Positions 23,607 through 34,579 of a stretch of DNA of 64,000 nucleotides are shown one piece after another. A program made the translations under genes and the position numbers. Source of the stretch: Acephala macrosclerotiorum (lineage: Eukaryota > Ascomycota > Leotiomycetes > Helotiales > Mollisiaceae). The notes beneath the pieces were generated by a model, which was not told the DNA's origin, made no database searches, and saw only the letters and a list, made by a program, of their open reading frames with translations. Where the stretch lies: the NCBI GenBank assembly GCA_014904845.1, contig MU119250.1:186001-250000 (forward strand), written 5' to 3'. Position 1 is the first letter of the stretch; every line of letters starts with the position of its first letter.

Positions 23607-25342
23607 ATCGCTTCTCCTGACTTTCCGTCCCTACCCCAGGTATATACAGAAGATTGAGGAGATAGGAGTATACTTGGAGCATCACCAAACTTGGAATACC
23701 ATGAAGTAGCTTGCAGATCCGGCGAACGTCTCATATATCGTCTGTACGTAAGACTACAAGGCTGCAAGGAACAATCCCCGCCTTTGGATTCGATGGAGCA
23801 ATCAGATCCTATCTTCAAATCAAATCGCTGGATTTGATTTTAAATATAGACTTGTAGCTATTAATGACGTTCATTGTGCAGATTCGTACGATCCATCAAA
23901 TCACAAAGGACAAGGCTGGTAATGAAGGGAGAAGATCGCTGTTTCGTGAGCAAGAAGGAGCCGGGCACGGTCAAGATTGGCATCGCACGGTTGCTGCGCC
24001 GCACCTAAAATGATGGGTCCAATTCAGGGGTATGCAACGAAACTCTTTCTCATCTCATCGTGATTTCTCATCTTCGTCCCATCTGAGTGGAGAGTATTAC
24101 CAAAGCAAGAAAACGTCAGCCGCACGCCTCACCTTTAGAAGCACAGCCATGATGAGGCTGGATTATCAAATGGGAGCATGTGAGGAAGACTGACTTAGCC
24201 TTTTCTGACCCTAGTGGCTGAAATCGCGATCCAGTAGCATGTGTTTCTTTTGCGCATGCAGATCCAGTGATCGAAATCGTGTCTCTCATGAGTTGTCATA
24301 TCTCGCAGAAACATGCAGCCGCCTGCAATGCGGGGAGTTGCAAGGATAGTTGTTGGGAATTCAGAAAGTCAATTGCTGTCACCTTCACCGTTTCTCTTCG
24401 CTTCGGGAAAGCTGCCGAGCGTGGACAGATGGAAGAGTTATATCTCCTGAAAATGTGTTGTCAGTCAAGGCGTATGTTGTGCATGCGAAGTCCTGGCTAG
24501 TCTACACGTGGCAGATGTCGTGGGATGCATGAATCCGGTTTTGTGCGGGATTATAGCCGTTGGTATCATACGAGTTGTCGAATCACTGTTTTGGAATGGC
24601 TTGCTTGTGGTTATCAATTGGTCGATTGAGAATTTGAGTCTCTGTTTCATTTTGCAAAGGAGTGAAATTAACTGATGATCACTCCTGATTGTGGAGGGGT
24701 GGTTGCACAAGGCAATGAGAGCTCAAAAGCAAACTTTGGAGTTATGATACGCTGTCACGGCTCGGACCGCTTCGAGTGTTACGATACTTTAAGAATGGAG
24801 TCATCATTTTGGGGGACCACATTTGGTTGTTTGAAAGCAAGGCTCCAACTTCTTCTCTATTCCCGACATAGTGGACAATAATTTGGAGATACATCTCGTG
24901 GCTGCGGAAGCAACCTAATCCTCGGAAACGACGTCTCATCAGACCCGATAAATTGAGCAGATGACCCACTTGCATGAAGTGTGGAGTGGGGGTGACAAGG
25001 ATCGTGCAGCATGCATGTTGGAATTCCTCTTCAATCACATATTTGTGATTGTGAGATTTCGCTGCTTTATTACCCTGTTGCTATTGGTTCCGAGGATAAC
25101 GTATCGTTTGAACGAGGCTGCCTAGACAACATCTTATCTGAGCGAAGCAATGCATCTGAAATAAGTGTTCGTCGCTTGTTTGTTGGTAATACGTGGTAAT
25201 TACAAAGGGGACCAGAAGCGTTGAACTGTACTTCGTAGTATTATGTTGATGACCTTGACGACCTTCCTGTGACACACCTTTCGAAGATACGGAAAAGGGT
25301 TCCGAGACATAAATCATAGCAACGGTTAAATGTACCTTGGAG
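23607..25342. other. Intergenic region, no gene seen
   Basis: About 1.7 kb between the DUF6536 start and the 3' end of the module A coiled-coil gene. It contains only short frames without recognisable homology on either strand. Confidence 0.4.
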
Positions 25343-26737
25343 TCATGGTGGCCTCCCTTGTGTCCGTATATCACATGAAGCTGGACGCGAATTTGGGTGT
25401 GAGTGTGGCGGAGATGGGGGGGTTGTTGCAGGTGGTGCTTGGCTTGCAATCGCCGTGTCCTCGAGGTTGTAGGTACTTTTCTTGCTATTAATGCTTGCTT
25501 TGTTGATGCGGTCCGCCGGAGATATGTTTGATTCCACATATAGGTCGGAATATGTCGCTGTTAATGCTCCGTTGTATTGGTTTGTGGGTTCGACTTTGGC
25601 GAGTTTTCTGTCATCGACTGGGCTACTCTGTTTCACCATGTCTTTGTTTTCTCGAGGTGACCTTGGACTGGAAGCCTCATCTAACTCCCAGTATGCAATG
25701 ACTAGCTGTGACCAGTTGGAGGGTACGTTCTGGTCCTCTTTTGCAAGGAGATCCTGCAATATGGAGAATAGCGTAACTCCCTCAAGCCGAGATTCAAGTG
25801 CTGTGTTCTGAAGCCATTTGCTAATTCTTTCCCTTCGAGTTGAGAAGTCCTCCAAAAGCTCAGGATACAATTCAATGCCGGCATACCGATGTTTCGCGGG
25901 TGTTTGATAAGATCCGTATTTGCTTTTTGATGGAAATTCCTCGATCGCAGAACCGCTGTGCGACACTGCAAATGGCGGAAATCCCAGGACAGAATCGATA
26001 TCTCCGATACCAGAATCCAAATCAGACGCTGAAGAGACATTTTCGAGTTCTTGAGCATCTGTGTTCCGTAATTCCGATCGCAGTGACTCTTGCGCCGCAG
26101 GATCATCCGGCATGATGAGTAGAACGTCGTCCGCCTCAATTTGCACTGTTTGTTCCTCTCGGCTTTCGACGTGGGAAGCCTTACTGCCATAATCTGAGCT
26201 TGATGAGTAGGAGCTTGTGGCCTCACCACCATGAGCCACGGAGTATTCTTTAGCAACCCGGAATTCATCCTCAAACTCGGTGTACAGATCCTCTTCAGCC
26301 TCTCTGAGCCTCCATACCTGGCCCTGCCATCGAGACTCAGCCTCGATATTTTCTTGCTCCAAGGGGCCTAGCAGATCGCGTGCAGCCTGACATTCTGTAG
26401 CTAGTCTTGATAGCTCCTCGAAGCCTTTGAGTTTGCCCTGTGCATCGAGTCGTTGAATCTCTCCCATGAACTTCGCGTCCCGAACCCACACATCCTGTCG
26501 TTTGAACGAGGCTTCGCGTCCTTTCTGACGAACCTCGATGCGCGCCCTGGTTGCTGCTCTCTGTAATTTTGCAACACTCTGCAATGAGAACATCAAGTCG
26601 GCCCAGCGAATCTTGTTGATAGTTTGCGAGCCCTCCTCCATCTTCCGTTCGGTATGAACATCGTCTTCAGATGAATCCTTGTCTCCAAGTTCGCCTTGCC
26701 CCTGACCTCCCAGCAGCGTCGAGGCAGAAAAACCCAT
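25343..26737 (-). CDS. Module A coiled-coil protein
   Basis: Single exon, 464 residues, start ATG at 26737. I do not know a named family. The N-terminal half is charged and helical, with predicted coiled coils around residues 45-175 (for example ATRARIEVRQKGREASFKRQ and the conserved RLATECQAARDLLGPLEQEN). Near residues 295-345 is RERISKWLQ...LL...NWSQLVIAYWELDEAS, which matches the C-terminal motif of the two homologues in modules B and C. The tail is Pro/His/Ser-rich. It lies head-to-head with a DUF6590 gene, 901 bp between start codons. A structural or scaffold role is possible but is inference only. Confidence 0.8.
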   Translation of the reverse strand: MGFSASTLLGGQGQGELGDKDSSEDDVHTERKMEEGSQTINKIRWADLMFSLQSVAKLQRAATRARIEVRQKGREASFKRQDVWVRDAKFMGEIQRLDAQGKLKGFEELSRLATECQAARDLLGPLEQENIEAESRWQGQVWRLREAEEDLYTEFEDEFRVAKEYSVAHGGEATSSYSSSSDYGSKASHVESREEQTVQIEADDVLLIMPDDPAAQESLRSELRNTDAQELENVSSASDLDSGIGDIDSVLGFPPFAVSHSGSAIEEFPSKSKYGSYQTPAKHRYAGIELYPELLEDFSTRRERISKWLQNTALESRLEGVTLFSILQDLLAKEDQNVPSNWSQLVIAYWELDEASSPRSPRENKDMVKQSSPVDDRKLAKVEPTNQYNGALTATYSDLYVESNISPADRINKASINSKKSTYNLEDTAIASQAPPATTPPSPPHSHPNSRPASCDIRTQGRPP

Positions 26738-27638
26738 TCTAGGGAGGCGGTCTCAATTGAAGTCCCACCCGGGTTTTCGAGATATGACTCGGTCGATTTG
26801 GCAACGCGTTCAGGGGGCTGGCCTGTATGACAGACTGTAAAATTCATGTCAGTTGACTCGGACTAACATGTCGTTGTCAGACACGTATCAACAATGCTGA
26901 CTTGCGAGAGAGAGAGAGGCACAGATCTAGCCTTATTGTTAGCAGAGTATCCAATACCAGGCTGACACAACTCTAGATCACCTTTTAGGCACAATTAACG
27001 AATTTCTTGCTATCGTAAAGTTGGGTACACACAATGGATATTAAGTGTGGGCTGGAAAAAAAGCGCGCAGGTGCACAACGGCCTAATGGCTCAGATCGGC
27101 CCCATCATCTTGTTATAGGTAATCCGATTCTACCGTAGGTGGGAAGAAATGCGCCGCACAGGACCAATCAAACGGGTTCGTGGGGCGATAAAAACGGATG
27201 TAAAACCTTCCCGAAAACAAGGCAATCGGCCTGTACACTCTACTAAAAGCGGCACCTTCATCCGCAATTGTTACCAGGGGTTCCTATTTGCGACAGCCTT
27301 CTTCCCGACCGTAAAGATTGCCAATGGCAGGCTCTGATCCTGTCGTTGCAACCACTACCATCTCGTCTAGGTGTGCTGCCGAGACCAGACCAATTGGTGC
27401 ATCAGTGGACTTCCATGTCGAGCAGCACAGGAATCATCCCGCTCCAGAACTCCACACTATGGCTTGAGTCTTCCCAACGCACCGCTATCATACCATTCTG
27501 GCTAATCTTTCTCCAGTCTGCGGCTCTGCGTTTGTATGCGGAGGGAATGTCGTGGCTGCAACCATAAAGAGGCACTTATCGGCTCAGCAATTGCGATGGT
27601 AAGCATGCCCCCGAGAAGTGGTCTCCAAGGAGCGAACG
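26738..27638. promoter_or_regulatory. Module A divergent intergenic region
   Basis: 901 bp between the start codons of the coiled-coil gene and its DUF6590 partner. It presumably carries both promoters. A short GA run (gagagagaga) lies near 26905-26920. No gene seen. Confidence 0.5.
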
Positions 27639-29168
27639 ATGGAGCATCACTCGAGACGTGCTGGCAAGCAAACCGATTTATCGACTGAATGGTCAGAGTG
27701 GATCTGGAGCGAAGAACATGGGTACTCTTATTGCACTCGTACCGGTCCTACTGGTGAACTAGAGTATGATTATCATTACCCAGAAGAAGCGCATTCAGAG
27801 AAGACACCGCGTACAGTACCCGTCTCAACCTGGCCTTCTCAAGATACCTGTGAAAGTGCCCCGGCTTCTTCGGTCTATACCCAAGAGCAGTATACTATTA
27901 CTGGCGTCGGCGTCGAGGACAACTCGGGCAATGTCAACACCTCAAATTGGATCCCCAATTATGAGCAAGGCACTTCTGGCGGGTCCTCACGATCCAAGGG
28001 ACAACAGGGCTATACGATTACACCACCAAGCTCTCGGAGCTACGGAGGATCTGCCAGCAGATATAACACTGGTATCGGCGATATAACGCAACAGATGGAG
28101 GCAACGTCCCTTGATAATCCGCTAGGTACAGCTCGGTGTCTTACAAATGGGCTGTACTAGCACTTGCTGATTATTTCGTAGAAGAGATACCAGAAGATCT
28201 ACCAGTCATCCAAATTAAAGCGCCTGGGGGACAAACGAAATTGGCACGGCAGATAAAGGGCAATTTTTCCAATAACAGGCTTGATGATCGTATGTATTGG
28301 TTTGCTTGACTTCCCGATTCATGCTAAATCTAGCTAGGTTATGTTGTGGTTGATGAGAAGAAGCACAAGAAGTTCTGGAAGCCAGGTCGCGTTTTCATGA
28401 GTGAGTATTGTTTGTATTTCAGATTGGTCTTCAGCTGGTTCCACGACGCAGGGTTACTTGATCCGACCGAGATCCCCAATCCTCATGCTTGCCATTGCTT
28501 CGCTGCTTAGACTAACATATACTAGTGTTGTGGACAGAACCTGCCAGGTCAACTGGTGAAACGCGCGGGTCTCAGTTCAGTACCGTTTGGCTTGGTGAAC
28601 GCGTATTCAGCGAAATTCGTCGATTTGTCATCATTGGGGAAGGGCACGGGAATGCCATCTGCTCGTAAGTCCACTCACTGAGTCGGACCTTGTTTGCTCT
28701 CGCGCTTATGTTGACCTTGGCAATAGTCCAATACATACCTACAGCGGACAAGCGACGCTGAAGGCAAACCTTCCCGAACCCCAACAGCATGCGATCGTCT
28801 ACACAACTGAGACGCCTCCAGACGAGTATTTCTACCAGGACGAGGATGGTAATATCGTGCAGGAGGAGCTTACCAAAGATCCCATTCGAGTCAAACGAGA
28901 GCTCGAGGACGAGGAAGGAGATTTGGGAAAACTCTCTAGGATCAACTATTCTAAAATCTACACGGTGGAAAAATATGTGCGCATACTCAATATCGGCAAG
29001 GTCCACGAGAACAGCATGGACTCTCTGCTCCACAGCTGTTTCTTTGCAAGACCAGAAGATCAGCCCCCTCAAGGACCCAGAAAGCATTCATCCAGCAACA
29101 AGTCTAAAGAGCATCATGATAAGAGAGAGGGCCGAGGTTCGACATCCAAACACCACAGGAGACGTTGA
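27639..29168 (+). CDS. Module A DUF6590-domain protein
   Basis: Five phase-consistent exons, 27639-28125, 28182-28289, 28338-28400, 28526-28664 and 28727-29168, give 412 residues. The N-terminus has a Trp/Tyr-rich segment (TEWSEWIWSEEHGYSYC, then EYDYHYPEE), then a Ser/Gly/Gln-rich linker. DUF6590 starts near residue 210 (FWKPGRVFMMLWTEP). It continues through EIRRFVIIGEGHGNAICS, PIHTYSGQATLK and the final block SRINYSKIYTVEKYVRILNI. The tail is Lys/His/Arg-rich (SKEHHDKREGRGS, ending HHRRR) and could bind nucleic acid or act as a nuclear signal. DUF6590 is common in Pezizomycotina and has no known biochemical activity. Introns 2 and 4 match introns of the module B gene in place and phase. 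Confidence 0.86.
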
Positions 29169-30627
29169 ATGGTGTTCTCAAAACACCTACTGGTTCAGTT
29201 CAACACGTTCGGATCATGGAATTGGTCCATCTGCATATCTACGTTCCACTTCTTTGAAGTGTTGCCCCCTCGGCTGCCGGATCGCTTTGGGCCCCATTAT
29301 ACGCTAAAGGTTTTCTACCGCTAACCTTTCAATACCATGGATTCTCTTTCGTCTATTCAGCTTCCTGTATTGCATTTATACTTACCATGTTCGACGATGT
29401 TACGACCTTCATTGGATCAAATTTTGTTCATTGGGCATAGCTTCTATACTCCTGAAGACTACTAGGACTTGTTGAGGACTACGTGTATGCCAAGGTGGAT
29501 CTTTTTAGTACAGCAATTCATCTGGGAAGGATCAAGTACAGATGAAGGTGACTCTCCCAAGATCAGATTGATAAAGGTGCTCATCCTTAGAATGTTTGTC
29601 GAGGCAACAACTTAGGCAAATACATCCTTTCCCCAGCACTAATACACTTAACTCGCCGCTTTGAGCAGCCACTTCGTCTCTGAATGTGTTTCTATTGATT
29701 TCGACGTATGCCTATTGCCACCGCTACTCGTCTCGCTTCAGGACGGAGTCTGGCGTCGAGTCACCGCCGCTCGGCCATGACTCTCTTCCCAGCCACGCGA
29801 GCAGCCGCCTCCACACCGCTGCGGAGAAAATGCATCAGTCTTCGTAAGCCAATATCTCGGTTGTTCGCCTTGGCATTTCAGCTGGTTTTACTTGCCAAGC
29901 CCTCAAAGGATCTATGCATTCATTATTTTGAGTTCGTACCAAACTGCGTCCGAGCGTCTTGTCTTCAAGCATGTCTAACACCGATGCCTCGCTTTCGGCC
30001 GCCGTCTTCAACTGGTTTTCTTATTCTTTATCTTTCCCGCCACAATAACAATGCGACAAGAGACGACCTAGGAGGAAGAAAACTGGTCTCATTTGATGCA
30101 GATCCAAGATCTTCAATCTCCAATCCTCACGACAAGATCAAGACGAGTCATCTCGTCAGCCTTGCCAAGCAAGCCCCCTTTCACTCATTGGACGTCGCTA
30201 CGACCCGACCCTCGAAAGCGGCCCGTAAACGCGCCTATCCCCGCATCCATACGAAGTACAGGGTCAAATGCATGTTAAATGACGCCACATGATTTAACCA
30301 ATTGGAGGCCAAAAACAGATATCCTGACTGGGCGATTGGGCGGACCAGTCGGATTTTCGACAGTTTTTGGACTCGCCTAGCGATTAAAAGGCCCCGCACT
30401 TCGTATTCATTTCCGTGCCACACTAAGCCGTACGGAGTATCTTTCGCAATCATCGCTGCGGATGACTCATGTCTTAGGGCTTCTACCCAGCAGCTTGGAA
30501 CCTTTCTTCCCTCCACGCGCTGATTCGTGATCCTGTAGGCTTTGGAACTCGATGCTCTTCATGCCACGTCCTCCTTCTGAAAAATTCAAAAGACTTTGAA
30601 AACTAATATTTTTTTGGGATTTTTTGG
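29169..30627. other. Intergenic region
   Basis: About 1.5 kb after module A. A 194-residue plus-strand frame (29708-30292) is open but has no domain, a skewed Arg/Ser/Pro composition and no convincing start context. I do not call it a gene. From about 30570 the sequence becomes AT-rich toward the inverted-repeat element. Confidence 0.4.
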
Positions 30628-30770
30628 TTTTAAAACAGGCTCGGCTTTAATACCAGAATTAGCAGTATCGATAAAAGCGATACTAAAATCGATTCTCTAC
30701 GATAATTATTACTAATAAAAATCGATTTTATATCGATGCTTTAAGTATTAAAGCCGAGCCCAGTTTAAAA
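30628..30770. mobile_element. 143-bp foldback/MITE-like element
   Basis: Terminal inverted repeats of 26 bp: 30628-30653 and 30745-30770 are reverse complements with 3-4 mismatches, and both contain the core ctcggctttaatac. The interior is very AT-rich and itself made of tatcgata/aaatcgat palindromic words. It carries no coding capacity, so it is a non-autonomous inverted-repeat element or its relic. It lies 42 bp downstream of the hydrolase stop codon and so probably falls in that gene's 3' UTR. Confidence 0.65.
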
Positions 30771-30812
30771 GACTACTTAAAATAAACAATCGTTGAAATA
30801 TTTAAAATATTA

Positions 30813-32073
30813 CTACTTGCCTTTGTTCCCTCTCCATCTGGACCCAGTGCCAGGCAATTCGAATTGAAAGCTCCCACCACCGCTCTGCATCTCTCCCCCT
30901 TCAACCTGAACGTTAAAGAACGTAGCTGGCTTAGGGGTTCCAGGCTCAGGTGGCTGCCAACCAGTCCACTCGGCTTTCCCCGTCTCAAAGCTGCTCTGCA
31001 ATCTCAGTTCCGACAGGTCTGGATCTAAGTTCTCCGTTTTAGCCCAGACCGCAGCAATCTGCCCTGCAATATCCAGAGTATTCTCCATCTCTTGTTCGCT
31101 CCACAATTTGAAGGAATGGTCGCCTTTGACTAACTTGATCCACCAGGACTTTGCACGCATGCGGTGGCGGACTTCGCGCAAGTGCGTTTCGACGGCCAAC
31201 GGGTCTCCGTCGCCGACGACAAACAGCACCTCGATGTCTGGGCCTAGGGCAAGAAGATCCGCATAACGGTAATTGAGATCTCGAACAAGGGGATAAGTAA
31301 AGAAGATCAGCCGTCTGACAGGAGTGTGGACTACAAGATGAGAGTTAGCTTTGAGGGTTTCATAGGCCAGAGGAAGTCCTACTTGAAGCTTTCGCTGCAT
31401 TTCTTGCACCGGCACTTCGACCAGAAAAGGCTTTGATGCTTGGATAGCTATCCACTAAAGTCCGAAATACATGGATGCGTTGAAGTTCAGGCCTTAAATC
31501 TTCGAAGAGCAAAATTGCAGCTTCACGCCCAAAGCCTTGGCAGAATGCAGTGATGTGTGCATCCTCTAGGGTGGAGTTGCGACCATGCGTGAAAACAACG
31601 AGTGGCTCGGCAGCTGCAATGGGATCATCATTGATATCTTCTTCCTTTCCATCTTCGTCATCTTCTTCCTTTACGTCGTTGTCATCATTCTTGTTGGCGA
31701 TACTCTTGAGGTCTAAGGACTTGATATAATCCCTGTAACAAAAGTCCCATGCCGTCTTAGCCGTCTCGTATATGCCAAGGGCAACGTTGTACTTGTCAAC
31801 TTTGATGTTATAGTGCTTTATCAATGACTGTCGACTCTTGTGGGAGTCACCCTTCTTTCTTGGCGGTAATGGTCTCGGTGCGGTAGGTGGTGATGGTGGA
31901 ATTCCGGGATGATCAACAGGGGTCGCAGACAAATGCGGTGTGTAATATAGACGACAGTCGGTACGATGGTTGGCAGATGTCTGCACGGACGAATCGATTC
32001 TCTCTACGGGTATAGCTGGTGGAACCCGCATGGATTCCTGCACCTCTGGTTTCCCAATCGACAAGAACCCCAT
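30813..32073 (-). CDS. KANL3/TEX30-like alpha/beta-hydrolase-fold protein
   Basis: Exons 32073-31383 and 31330-30813 with a 52-nt intron (gtagga, gctaac branch, ttgtag) give 402 residues. Without the intron the two halves are in different frames, and the splice joins them inside the fold. Key signals are VVFTHGRNSTLEDAHITAF (strand and oxyanion loop), FSGRSAGARNAAKAS (the nucleophile elbow, where the family has G-G-R-S-x-G-A-R), LIFFTYPLVRD, VLFVVGDGDPL and LVKGDHSFKL with the expected His. Before it lie a Pro-rich N-terminus and an acidic insert rich in Asp/Glu. TEX30/KANL3 proteins are alpha/beta hydrolases whose substrate is not settled. The donor gtagga is weaker than usual. Confidence in the family is good, in catalysis lower. 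Confidence 0.78.
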
Positions 32074-32327
32074 CTTTCAGAAATGCTTCCTGCGATTTGA
32101 AGCTCAAATGAAATCCAGGGGTGGCCGTCAGAGTCGAATGCTCAATTGTTTAAATATGTTGGCGCTGAAAGAAAGGACGCGAGTATGCATTTGGCAGAAC
32201 AAAGGAAACAGCGTTGAGTTAGTTCTTGAGAACAACGAATAATACTCCTTTGTTGAATTGAATAATATATACTTCCGGCAAACATTAATTTCAATGGTTA
32301 AACCTGAGATCTTCACTCCCTTATTGT

Positions 32328-32564
32328 TAGGGCTCCTACAACTTCAATTCCAACTCAAGTTTAAGCCCTTTTCCCACAGAATTGAATTTGGATTAGCTAC
32401 TTTCTTAATGAGTAGGGTCGTGAATTAATTCCTTAATCGGGTAATAGTGCCGAGTTTAAAATCCGTATTGCTAAGTTTAAGCTTGTTTTCGCAGAATTGG
32501 ATTTTGAATCGGCGATTCAAGACTCGAGTCTAAATCGAGTTTAAGTTGGAATCGGGAAGCCCTA
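32328..32564. mobile_element. 237-bp inverted-repeat element (relic)
   Basis: The ends tagggct (32328-32334) and agcccta (32558-32564) are inverted, and attccaact recurs inverted just inside both ends. The interior contains an imperfect direct repeat: aagtttaagcccttttcccacagaattg near 32355 and aagtttaagcttgttttcgcagaattgg near 32474. There are no coding frames. It looks like a non-autonomous transposable element that has drifted. Confidence 0.5.
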
Positions 32565-32689
32565 CTTATTATTTACAAATTAGACTTCAAGTACTTTCAC
32601 AACGACCATACTCTCCATAAATGGGAAACACCAAAATCAATTTATGTTAAATCAAACACAAGTCAAAGCTCCTATAGCCAGCTAGTTTC

Positions 32690-33310
32690 TCAGACTTTGC
32701 GAAAACAAAAAGCGACATAGAACTTTGCAGCGTCCATCTCTTGATTGCTTACACGAATTGGACCTTGAGACTTATCCCTAATACCCATTTCCACACTTAA
32801 AGGAGCCACTATCTCGTCATCCTTCTCTTCTGTCCAGACCTCGTCAAATGGCTTGCAGTATTGTAACAATAGATTATATTCCTTTGCAAGAGCACAAAAG
32901 GCTTCCCAAGGGACAACATACTCTGGAGCCTCTACAGCCTCGGCCAAAGTATAGAAATACTTGTCGCCAAAGGGTCGGTTGAAGATGCCGTCGGCTGGGG
33001 TCTTTCCCGGAAACCGGATATTCCAGAGATCGTTACCCCACTCGGCTGTCTTCTGATGCTCGCCCTGTTCGTCCTCTTCCTTGATTGCAGGTATCGATGC
33101 GATTGTTGCACCAAAGCAATCCTGAGCATAGAGTTCCGCCTTGGATAATGCATTCCCGTATTTTCATGTCTGTTGATATTTTCCCCATCGTTCTTGAGCC
33201 TGCTCGATAGAAACGTCTGCTGGATCCAAACCCACATAGATGTCTACTTTCCGTGGTGCTTTGTGCCATTTATGTAAATCACCGCCCTTTCAACAGCCAA
33301 TTTTAAGAAA
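32690..33310 (-). pseudogene. ABD1: Fragment of mRNA cap guanine-N7 methyltransferase gene
   Basis: On the minus strand, from about 33310 to the stop at 32690, one frame matches Abd1 in three parts. First is the SAM-binding loop region IGC-stop-KGGDLHKWHKAPRK then DIYVGLDPADVSIEQAQERW. Second is LYAQDCFGATIASIPAIK. Third is the C-terminus KTAEWGND then RFPGKTPADGIF, EYVVPWEAFCALAKEYNL, KPFDEVW and FYVAFCFRKV. It is broken by TGA at 33290-33292, in place of the Gly of the G-C-G-K-G-G-D SAM motif, and by TGA at 33164-33166. The catalytic centre between the second and third parts (the FDVVS...MHY region) and the N-terminal third are missing. Abd1 is essential in yeast, so an intact copy must exist elsewhere. 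This is a dead duplicate. Confidence 0.85.
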
Positions 33311-34246
33311 CTGAATGCCACGAGTACTCTTCGGACTCCAACCCAGATTCTTGCCATTGCGAAGTTTCCGTTCTCCACCCCCAGGTTGATAATACTTGGT
33401 CGTAGCGAATTTGTGGATTGTAGTGCATTTAATCCCATTATTGAAAGCTCAGAGGCCTTGATGCGACTTTTTTTTTCCGGCGCTATTCTAAATCTAGATT
33501 TTCAACATTGTTGTAGAAGGATTTCCACCTTATCGGCACTTCTGATGAACCCCATTTCGAACAACAGAGGTAATTTTGATTATGATGATTTTGCAGCGAG
33601 AGGTTGAAGGCACTCGGGCTTTTCAAGTAGTAACTGTTGTAGATTAACCACATTAATCTATGACGAAAACTAACGTTACCAAAGTCCATTTCCGTCTTTG
33701 GACCTGAGGCTGCTCTAACCTGAGCCGAGGGTGAGTACCCCCCAGCATGGTCTGACTACCCTGAGCGCACCCTTCGGGTCAGCCTAAGCATTCATATGAG
33801 ATCCTCTTCTGGCTCCTTGAAGAATTATTTATAGTTTCCACATTGTAAATATAAATTTTGCAAGTACCTACTACCCGGAAACACAACCACCCTTTTCAAC
33901 CTATCAAGATGGTGATGACGCTGAGCATCCCTCCTAGAGCCGATATTTGATCCTTAAGCCGTACGAAACGACAAAGTCATACATCACCCTTCTGATAGTA
34001 TCACCGGCACTTCCACAAGCCTATGATAAATTTCTGGTCCCATCCAGCTAAGCCCGTCTCAATTGTACAGCTACAGACTATCGGTGCAAATCTCTCTCTA
34101 GACCGACCTCACTATCAAGAGTACCATGCCCTTTTACCAATTATGTATTTCATGGCAGTACAATGCTTCCGATTCCCATGCTCAAGGGTTATCATGTTCA
34201 TAAAGATTGCTGGCGCTGAATCTAGGCCTGAAGCACACCAGTTCGA
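33311..34246. other. Intergenic region
   Basis: About 0.9 kb, partly AT-rich. A short hairpin with a ttc loop (acccttcgggt) lies near 33769-33779. No gene recognised. Confidence 0.4.
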
Positions 34247-34579
34247 TTATTTGTTATCCTGTGCGGAACCCTGAAATGATTCCATCTCGCCTAGATTATA
34301 CGAGCCCCACTCAGGCCGCTGTGGGAAGCCAAAGTCGTCGATGGTGGCAGATAATTCTTCTTGGAATGAATATGGATCGGTCAAGAAATCAGTCAGGTCG
34401 ACCTGCTGTTTAGGATCTGGAGAAGCTCCGTATACTTGGGGGTCATTGGGTCTCGTTTCATTTTCGACGGACGATGTTGGGACTTGCACGCAAGAAGCGT
34501 GAGTGGGGGCTCCTACTTCGGTACCATTTGCGCGAGCCAGAGGTGGAATTGGTATAGTGGTTATTGGAGCCGCGGGTGT

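Noticed and set aside
25011..25199. Small frames in the 23.6-25.3 kb interval
   Set aside because: They are short, overlapping on both strands and without recognisable homology.
29708..30292. 194-residue plus-strand frame
   Set aside because: Composition and lack of any recognisable segment suggest chance. It could be reopened if transcripts exist.
33740..33790. Hairpin suspected to be part of a tRNA
   Set aside because: Only one short stem with a ttc loop is present. No acceptor stem, anticodon arm or A/B boxes could be fitted.
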